This document shows positions 58,515 to 64,000 of a stretch of 64,000 nucleotides of DNA, piece by piece. A program made the position numbers and the translations under genes. Source of the DNA: CADCVT01 sp036389485. GTDB taxonomy: Bacteria > Actinomycetota > Thermoleophilia > Solirubrobacterales > Solirubrobacteraceae. The stretch spans positions 62,001 to 126,000 of the forward strand of contig DASVPR010000035.1 of NCBI GenBank assembly GCA_036389485.1, given 5' to 3'. How positions within the stretch are numbered: the first letter of the stretch is position 1; each line of letters begins with the position of its first letter. The notes beneath the pieces were generated by a model. That model was not told the DNA's origin, ran no database searches, and saw only the letters and a program-made list of their open reading frames with translations.

Positions 58515-59255
58515 GTGTTCGACCACGTCGGCATCGCCGTCTCGGACCTCGCGGCCTCCGAGCACTTCTACCGCATCGTCCTGAGTGCCCTCGGTGCCGA
58601 GCCGAGCCATGCCGACGCCGAGCTGGTCGAATGGGAGGACTGGGACATCGGCCCGACGGACGGCGAGCACGCGCTGACCCGCGGGCTCCACGTCGGCTTC
58701 CGCGCCCGCGACCGCGCGCAGGTCGACGCGTTCTGGCGGGCCGGGATCGACGCGGGGTACCGCGACGACGGCGCGCCCGGGCCGCGCACGCAGTACGGCC
58801 CGACGTACTACGGCGGGTTCCTGCTCGACCCCGACGGCAACAGCGTCGAGGCGGTCCACAGCGAGCGCGAGAACGCCGTGCCCGACGGCTGCATCGACCA
58901 CCTGTGGATCCGCGTCCGCGACCTGCAGGCCTCCCGGCGCTTCTACACGACGATCGCCCCGCACGCCGGGCTGCGCCTGGTGCACGACGGGCCCGGCCGC
59001 GTGCAGATGGCCGGCGCCGACTACAGCTTCTCGCTGGTCCGGGACGAGCGGCCGCTCACCGAGCACGTGCACCTCGCGTTCCCTGCCACCGAGGACGCCA
59101 CGGTGCAAGCGTTCCACGCCGCCGCGCTCGCGGCGGGGTATGAGGACAACGGCGCGCCGGGCGAGCGGGCGCGCTACCACCCGGGCTACTACGGCGCGTT
59201 CGTGCTCGACCCGGACGGGCACAACGTCGAGGTCGTCAACCACAACCGGAGCTGA
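58515..59255 (+). CDS. Tandem VOC-domain protein
   Basis: 246 residues, GTG start (VFDHVGIAVSDLAASEHFY). Two VOC modules in tandem: residues 1-125 with H at FDHVGI and E at LLDPDGNSVEAVH; residues 130-246 with CIDHLWIRVRDLQASRRFY and VLDPDGHNVEVVNHN. Each has the H...E metal pattern of glyoxalase/dioxygenase-type enzymes. Substrate unknown. Its 3' end overlaps the ECF42 gene (opposite strand) by 20 nt. Confidence 0.87.
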   Translation: MFDHVGIAVSDLAASEHFYRIVLSALGAEPSHADAELVEWEDWDIGPTDGEHALTRGLHVGFRARDRAQVDAFWRAGIDAGYRDDGAPGPRTQYGPTYYGGFLLDPDGNSVEAVHSERENAVPDGCIDHLWIRVRDLQASRRFYTTIAPHAGLRLVHDGPGRVQMAGADYSFSLVRDERPLTEHVHLAFPATEDATVQAFHAAALAAGYEDNGAPGERARYHPGYYGAFVLDPDGHNVEVVNHNRS

Positions 59256-60450
59256 GCCGGTCAGCTGAGGCCCGCGCGCGGGCGGCCTGACGGACCAGGT
59301 GGTTGCGCTCGGCGACGTTCGTCGCGCGCCGGGCGGCCTCGGCGTACGCCGTGGCGGCGGCGGGCAGGTCGCCGGCGCGCTCGTGCAGGTGGCCGCGGAC
59401 GGCGTGCCACCGGTGGCGGTCGCCGAGCACCGCGCGCAGCGGATCGGTCTCGCGCAGGCCCGCGGCGGGACCGTGCACGTGGCCGACCGCCACCGCGCGG
59501 CCCAGCACGGCCGCGGGGTCCTGGCGCACCGGATCGTCGGTGAGGGCGACGAGGTCGTCGTACCACGCGAGGATCTGCGGCCAGTCGGTCTCGTCGGCGC
59601 CGGCCGCGTCGTCGTGCAGCGCGGCGATTGCGGCCTCGATCTGGTAGCGCCCGGGACGCTGCGCGGCCAGCGCCGACTGCAGGACGCGCACGCCCTCGGC
59701 GATCTCGCCGGTGTCCCACAGCCCGCGGTCCTGCCGGTCGAGCGTGACGATGCGGCCCTCCGCGTCGAAGCGCGCCGGGAGGCGGGCGTGGTTGAGGAGC
59801 ATCAGCGCCAGCAGCCCGCGTGCCTCGGGTTCCTCGGTCGCGAGGGCCAGCTGCCGGGTGAGCCGGATCGCCTCGACGGCGAGGTCCACGCGGCCGGCGT
59901 GGCCCGCCGTGTAGACGAGGTAGAGCACGCGCAGCACGACGGCGAGGTCGCCGGGCTGGTCCAGGCGGCGCCCGCGCAGAGCGCGCTTGGCCCGGCTGAT
60001 CCGCTGCGCCATCGTCGCCTCCGGCACGTAGAAGGCATCCGCGATCTCCCGCGTGGTGAGCCCGCCGACGGCGCGCAGCGTCAGCGCGACCTGGGACGCG
60101 GGCGAGAGCTCGGGGTGGCAACAGCAGAAGAGGAGGAAGAGGGTGTCGTCCGCCTCCGCATCGGTTGCGCCCGCCCGCGGCTCGGCGAACACGGCCTCCT
60201 CGCGGCGCTGCCGGGCGGCCTCGCTGCGGCGTGCGTCGACGAGCCGCCGGGTCGCGACCGTCGCCAGCCACGCCTGCGGATCGCGGGGCAGGTGCTCCGG
60301 CCAGACGCGCAGCGCCTCCAGCAGCGCCTCCTGGAGCGCGTCCTCGGCGGCGTCGAAGTCCTCGCCGCGCCGGACCAGGCCCGCGAGCACCCGTGGGACG
60401 AGGGCGCGCAGCGCGCCCTCGTCCAGACGTCGGGCCGGCTCGTCGATCAC
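59236..60450 (-). CDS. ECF42-group RNA polymerase sigma factor
   Basis: 404 residues, GTG start overlapping the YCII stop. Region 2: FDAAEDALQEALLEALRVWPEHLPRDPQAWLATVATRRLVDARRSEAARQRRE; the linker DTLFLLFCCCHPELSPASQVALTLRAVGGLTTREIADAFYVPEATMAQRISRAKRAL is the hallmark of the group (region 4). A C-terminal ~230-residue TPR-like extension (DUF6596), expected in ECF42, replaces an anti-sigma. Neighbouring YCII/DGPF gene is its known partner. Regulates its own operon and probably the VOC gene at 53889. Confidence 0.93.
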   Translation of the reverse strand: MIDEPARRLDEGALRALVPRVLAGLVRRGEDFDAAEDALQEALLEALRVWPEHLPRDPQAWLATVATRRLVDARRSEAARQRREEAVFAEPRAGATDAEADDTLFLLFCCCHPELSPASQVALTLRAVGGLTTREIADAFYVPEATMAQRISRAKRALRGRRLDQPGDLAVVLRVLYLVYTAGHAGRVDLAVEAIRLTRQLALATEEPEARGLLALMLLNHARLPARFDAEGRIVTLDRQDRGLWDTGEIAEGVRVLQSALAAQRPGRYQIEAAIAALHDDAAGADETDWPQILAWYDDLVALTDDPVRQDPAAVLGRAVAVGHVHGPAAGLRETDPLRAVLGDRHRWHAVRGHLHERAGDLPAAATAYAEAARRATNVAERNHLVRQAARARASADRLSSGCG

Positions 60451-60866
60451 GCCGCGTCGCTCGACGACGGCGCGTGCGACATCACCTCGCGGACGTCGAT
60501 CCACTCGTGCAGGGGCCCCCCGCCCGGGCCGGGCTCGGAGGAGATGTGGGCGGCGATCTCGAGCGCGCGCTCGCGCGACTCGACGTCGACCATGTACCAG
60601 CCCGCGATCAGGTCGCTGGTCTCGGGGTGCGGGCCGTCGGTCGTGACCGGCGCGGCGTCCGGCCCGCCGTAGCGCACCCACGTCTGCGCGGGCGTGAGGG
60701 CCTGCGAGTCGACGTACTCGCCGCTCGCCTCGAGCTGCTCGCGCACGTTGCGGAGGAAGGCGAAGTGCGCCTCCACGTCCTCGGGCGCCCACTGGTCCAT
60801 TGGGGGGAACGGGTGGTGCGGCTCGGGGCCGCCGCGGTAGTGCTTGAGGAGCAGGTACTTCGGCAT
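60447..60866 (-). CDS. YCII/DGPF-domain protein
   Basis: 139 residues. ATG 6 nt after AGGAG. YCII fold: PKYLLLKHYRGGPEPHHPFPPMD, FLRNVREQLEASGEYVDSQALTP, then TDGPHPETSDLIAGWYMVDVESRERALEIAAHI with the DGPF-type DGPH sequence. Family function unknown, but it is always linked to ECF42-type sigma factors. First gene of the operon YCII-ECF42 (GTGA overlap). Confidence 0.92.
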   Translation of the reverse strand: MPKYLLLKHYRGGPEPHHPFPPMDQWAPEDVEAHFAFLRNVREQLEASGEYVDSQALTPAQTWVRYGGPDAAPVTTDGPHPETSDLIAGWYMVDVESRERALEIAAHISSEPGPGGGPLHEWIDVREVMSHAPSSSDAA

Positions 60867-60885
60867 CGTGGTCTCCTGGTGTCGC

Positions 60886-60944
60886 GGGCCGCGCCTGTCG
60901 CGGCCCTTCACCGTGTGAGCGGAGCCGATCGCAGCTTCTCGACA
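60886..60944 (-). promoter_or_regulatory. ECF42-type promoter and hairpin leader, copy 1
   Basis: Minus strand: TGTCGA (60944-60939), 17-nt spacer, CGCTCA (60921-60916), 50 nt step to the YCII ATG. The leader holds GGGCCGCG-ACAGG-CGCGGCCC, a perfect 8-bp stem. ECF42 factors are known to use a TGTCGA-type -35. Near-identical to 54358-54416. Confidence 0.7.
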
Positions 60945-60993
60945 TGCAATCTAGAATCGCGTTCCGTCGACCGCGACCGAAACGAGTCCGCCG

Positions 60994-61320
60994 ATGGCCA
61001 TCATCCACAGGTTCCTCAGTCTCCAGACCGAGGGCGCGGGGGGAACGCTGATCGTGCGCGGCGAGACGGTCGACGAGGACGACAAGCACGTCGACCTCGG
61101 CGCGGACGCGCAGATCTTCATCGCCGTCATCCGCGTCGGACACGTGACCAACCGCGCCGACCTGGAGGTCGAGGATCCCGGGACCAACCCGTGGACGGCG
61201 TCGACCGGCTCGCACCATTTCAACCAGGACGACGAGGTCATCGCGGTCGGGGCCGCGACGGAGAAGCCGGGCGAGAGGCCCCGCCTCTTCGCGGACACGT
61301 TCAGCGTCAGCCTCGCCTGA
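60994..61320 (+). CDS. Small beta-rich hypothetical protein
   Basis: 108 residues (AIIHRFLSLQTEGAGGTLIVRGETVDEDDKHVDL..., HVTNRADLEVEDPGTNPWTAS, VIAVGAATEKPGERPRLFADTFSVSL). Alternating hydrophobic strands without Cys or membrane segments. TCTAGAAT-type sequence lies upstream, divergent from the ECF42 operon. Not recognised. Confidence 0.6.
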   Translation: MAIIHRFLSLQTEGAGGTLIVRGETVDEDDKHVDLGADAQIFIAVIRVGHVTNRADLEVEDPGTNPWTASTGSHHFNQDDEVIAVGAATEKPGERPRLFADTFSVSLA

Positions 61321-61328
61321 CGCCGCGG

Positions 61329-63863
61329 TCACCGCACGAGCTCGACGTACCCGTCCGTGCCGTGCACGCGGATCCGGCTGCCGTCCGGGATCAGACGGGT
61401 CGCCTCCTCCACGCCGACCACCGCCGGCAGGCCGTACTCGCGCGCGATCACCGCGCCGTGTGTCATGAGGCCGCCGACCTCGGTCACCAGGCCGGCGATC
61501 GAGACGAACACCGGCGTCCAGCTGGGGTCGGTGTAGGCGGTGACCAGGATGTCGCCGGGCTCGAGGTCCGCCTGCGCGATGTCGCGGACGACCCGGGCGC
61601 GTCCCTCGACGGTCCCGGCTGAGACGGGCAGCCCGGCGAGCGCGCCGTCGGGCAGGTCGCCGCGGCGGTAGGCGCCGGTGACGACCTCGCCGTCCGAGGT
61701 GAACACCCGAGGCGGCGTGAGCGCCTCGTACGACGCGAACGCGCGCTTCCGCTCGTCCAGCAGCTCGTGGTCGGCGTCCCGCGTGCGGACGATCTCGCGC
61801 AGCTCCTCCAGCGAGAACCAGAAGACGTCGTCGCGCTCACGGAGCACGCCGTCCCGGGCGAGGCGCTCCGCCTCGCTCATCAGGGCCTGCCTGTAGACGA
61901 AGTACCGGCTGACCATGGCGTACTTCGGGTGCTCGCGGTACCCCGCGAAGGCGCGGACGCGGTCGATCATGCGCTCGGTCTCCTCGGCCTTCGACGCGCC
62001 GTCGTCCGGCAGGGCCCGCAGACGCGCGAGCACCTCGTCCCGCTTCGCGAGGGCCTCCCGCCGGCCCCGTTCGAAGCGTCGCTCGGCCTCGCCCGGCTCG
62101 AAGTTGCGGACGTTGCCCAGCAGCGCGGGGACGAGCGCCGTGGGCCGCTCGCTCCACCGCGGCCGCGTGATGTCGATTTCCCCCACGCAGCGCATGCCGT
62201 ACCGGTCGAGGTAGGCCTGCAGCGCGGCGCGCGCCTCGGCGCCGCCCGCGGGCGTTCCGAGGTGGTCGAGCAGGCGCTCGTCCTCGAAGCCGTCGCGCTC
62301 CACTCGCTGCAGGAACGCCACGACCTCCGGGTGCGGGCGGATCGCGTCCGCCACGTCGAGCAGCGCCAGGCCCATCTCCGACGTGACGTTGCCGGGGACC
62401 GACCGCGTGAGCACGTCGGCCGCGTTCTTCTCGCCGAGCCACGCCTCGAGGCGCTCGTTGAGCCACTCGGCGGCCTGGAACCCGGCCATGATCACGTCCA
62501 TGCTGCGCGGGTCGAACAGGACGCGCCGCAGGTCCTCGAAGTCCGCCAGGACAAAGTCGAGCAGCGCCGTCCCCGACTTCGACGCGATCGCGCGGCGGGA
62601 GGCCTCGACGGCGGCTTCGGCGCGCTCGACCAGCTCGGCGACGAGCGGGGTGTCGGTCGGTAGCTCGGCGGCGCCCTCGCCCAGGGGCCGGCGGGCCGGC
62701 TCCGGCGCCGGCAGCGGCCGGACGACCTCGCGGTCGACGAGCGTCCGCAGCGCATCGCCGATGAGCGGGTCCGACCGGCCGAGCGCGAGGACGCCCGGAC
62801 GGCTCGCGGGCGACGCCAGCGCCGAGGTGACGTCGACGAACAGCCGCCCGCCGGCGATCGACATCCGCCGGGGCGTCGTCCGCGCCCAGACGGAGAGGCC
62901 GAGGGGCCTCATCGCCTCGGTCATCATCTGCTGGTGCCCCACGGAGACGTACACGTGGAGCTCGCCGTCGTCCTCCGCGGGGACGGGGAACAGCGTGGTG
63001 ATCGGCCGGCTCTGGACGACGGCGACGTCGTCGCCGGCGAGGCACCACTCGATGTCCTGCGGGGCGCCGAAGTGCGCCTCGATCGCCCGGCCGAGATCGA
63101 CGAGCCGCACAACCTGCGCCTCCGTCAGCACCGGCCGCTCGTGCTCGATCCTCCTGGTGAGGAGCGCCCCGTCGCGCACGGTGTAGACGTCCGGCGTCAC
63201 GTGGCCCGCGACGAGCGACTCGCCGAGCCCGCGGACCGCCTCCACGGCGGCGACCTTGCGGTTGGAGGTGACCGGGTCGGCGGTGAACAGCACGCCGGCG
63301 GCGTCGGCCCGCACCAACCGCTGCACGACCACCGCCATGCGGACCTCGTGCCGCTCGAAGCCGTTGCGCAGGCGGTACGTCACCGCCCGCTCCGTGAACA
63401 GCGAGGCCCAGCAGCGCCGCACGTGCTCGACGATCGCCGCCGTCCCGGCCACGTCGAGGTACGAGTCGTGCTGGCCCGCGAACGAGGCGGTCGGGAGGTC
63501 CTCGGCCGTCGCGCTCGACCGCACGGCGTACGCGTCGTCCGCCCCGAGGCGCGCGACGGCGGCGGCGATCTGCGCCGCGACTTCCGCGGGGACGGGGGTC
63601 TTCTCGATGGCCGCACGGACATCGGCGCTGAGCGCGGCGATCGGCGCGCGGTCGTCGGGCCCGAGGCGGGAGAGCCGGTCGAGGAGCGCGCCGAGCCCGG
63701 GCACCTCCGCCATCGCGGTCGCGAAGGCGTCCGTCGTCACGCAGCAGCCGTCCGGCACGCGCACGCCGTCGATGCGCGACAGCTCCCCGAGGCTCGCCGC
63801 CTTCCCGCCGGCGACCGCGATCCGCTCCCGGTCGAGGTCCTTCAGGTCCATCACCAACTGCAT
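61329..63863 (-). CDS. rph: Rifamycin-inactivating phosphotransferase
   Basis: 844 residues, matching RPH (~870) better than PEP synthase. ATG after GGAGGAG. ATP-grasp domain first (VAGGKAASLGEL, YAVRSSATAEDLPTASFAGQHDSYL, PQDIEWCLAGDDVAVVQSRPIT). The middle RIF domain begins VYVSVGHQQMMTEAMRPLGLSV and contains GNVTSEMGLALLDVADAIRP. C-terminal swivelling His domain has GGLMTHGAVIAREYGLPAVVG with H802. Transfers the beta-phosphate of ATP to the rifamycin C21 hydroxyl. In actinobacteria it usually gives intrinsic rifampicin resistance. Confidence 0.9.
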   Translation of the reverse strand: MQLVMDLKDLDRERIAVAGGKAASLGELSRIDGVRVPDGCCVTTDAFATAMAEVPGLGALLDRLSRLGPDDRAPIAALSADVRAAIEKTPVPAEVAAQIAAAVARLGADDAYAVRSSATAEDLPTASFAGQHDSYLDVAGTAAIVEHVRRCWASLFTERAVTYRLRNGFERHEVRMAVVVQRLVRADAAGVLFTADPVTSNRKVAAVEAVRGLGESLVAGHVTPDVYTVRDGALLTRRIEHERPVLTEAQVVRLVDLGRAIEAHFGAPQDIEWCLAGDDVAVVQSRPITTLFPVPAEDDGELHVYVSVGHQQMMTEAMRPLGLSVWARTTPRRMSIAGGRLFVDVTSALASPASRPGVLALGRSDPLIGDALRTLVDREVVRPLPAPEPARRPLGEGAAELPTDTPLVAELVERAEAAVEASRRAIASKSGTALLDFVLADFEDLRRVLFDPRSMDVIMAGFQAAEWLNERLEAWLGEKNAADVLTRSVPGNVTSEMGLALLDVADAIRPHPEVVAFLQRVERDGFEDERLLDHLGTPAGGAEARAALQAYLDRYGMRCVGEIDITRPRWSERPTALVPALLGNVRNFEPGEAERRFERGRREALAKRDEVLARLRALPDDGASKAEETERMIDRVRAFAGYREHPKYAMVSRYFVYRQALMSEAERLARDGVLRERDDVFWFSLEELREIVRTRDADHELLDERKRAFASYEALTPPRVFTSDGEVVTGAYRRGDLPDGALAGLPVSAGTVEGRARVVRDIAQADLEPGDILVTAYTDPSWTPVFVSIAGLVTEVGGLMTHGAVIAREYGLPAVVGVEEATRLIPDGSRIRVHGTDGYVELVR

Positions 63864-64000
63864 CCGGCTCCTCCGCTTCGCTCGCCTGCGGCGGGCGACT
63901 ATGCCGGGTCGATCACGACCTCATGAGGGCGTCGGCTCAGGTATAACGTTCAGTCAGGCCACCAGTCGCGCCGACCCTCGACGTCTCCGCGCGGATCCTC
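63864..64000. other. Upstream region of rph, window edge
   Basis: Contains the Shine-Dalgarno of rph and an AT-richer stretch (TATAACGTTCAGTCA, about 63941-63955) that looks like a TetR-type operator or promoter of a gene beyond the window. No rifamycin-associated element could be recognised with confidence. Confidence 0.35.

Noticed and set aside
56090..58534. Minus-strand 814-codon frame across the oxidoreductase and TolB-like genes
   Set aside because: Shadow frame; the repeated VRRPRR-like text is the reverse reading of the PD40 repeats.

Overview
The window is high-GC DNA, well above 70% by eye, with a strong G/C bias at third codon positions. Gene content and order point to a deep-branching actinobacterium, most likely class Thermoleophilia (a Conexibacter/Solirubrobacter/Patulibacter-like lineage). 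The evidence is an alpha2-type glycyl-tRNA synthetase, the order metG-tatD-rsmA-ispE ... glmU-prs ... rplY-pth ... mfd-surA-like-mazG-eno ... ftsB, a stand-alone csrA, ROK sugar kinase, PucR and LCP proteins, and an ECF42 sigma factor with its DGPF/YCII partner. The assignment is inference; there is no rRNA in the window.

Layout. 1-4.2 kb holds small minus-strand ORFs, a membrane protein with a degenerate sigma-factor-like N-terminus, a virginiamycin B lyase-like propeller and an ECF sigma factor. 4.2-10.5 kb holds glyS divergent from a cysteine-free FmdB-like protein, an LCP cell-wall ligase divergent from a ROK sugar kinase, rsmI, an M23-fold protein and a HicA/HicB pair. 10.5-23.3 kb is the housekeeping backbone: metG, tatD, rsmA, ispE, DedA, a PucR regulator, a nucleoside phosphorylase, a DUF2064 transferase, an EAL protein, tRNA-Gln, glmU and prs. 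23.3-24.7 kb is an AT-richer inserted island with a RelA/SpoT-domain protein and a frameshifted partner, bracketed by two copies of the same gene start. 24.7-35.6 kb mixes poorly known genes with rplY, pth, GH2 and GH31 glycosidases and a solute-binding/VWA protein. 35.6-46.9 kb resumes the backbone: mfd, a SurA/PrsA-like lipoprotein, mazG, eno, hsp20, ftsB and csrA, with two small secreted Cys-repeat proteins and a deleted methyltransferase. 46.9-64 kb is accessory: a GGDEF/HD-GYP receptor, structured repeats, gene relics, a class III cyclase, an MBL-fold hydrolase, VOC proteins, a GST, an oxidoreductase, a TolB-like propeller, the ECF42-YCII operon and a rifamycin phosphotransferase.

Expression signals. 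Many genes have a TANNNT hexamer ending 6-12 nt before the start codon and no Shine-Dalgarno, which fits leaderless transcription. In seven gene-to-gene cases (plus one short remnant ORF) the upstream gene's TAG/TAA stop is itself the first half of that hexamer. Two divergent pairs (glyS/fmdB-like, LCP/ROK) appear to share overlapping, oppositely oriented -10 elements. Within operons, overlaps of the ATGA/GTGA/TGATG type are the rule. Two genes (a lipoprotein after prs, and mazG) seem to need a CTG start.

How genes work together: tRNA charging and ribosome maturation (glyS, metG, rsmA, rsmI, pth, rplY), envelope precursor and wall assembly (glmU, ispE, LCP, ftsB, DedA), nucleotide supply and cleanup (prs, mazG), and transcription-coupled repair (mfd). 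Around these sit nucleotide-second-messenger proteins (EAL, GGDEF/HD-GYP, class III cyclase, RelA/SpoT) and an ECF42 stress regulon that, from its promoter copies, also seems to control a distant VOC gene.
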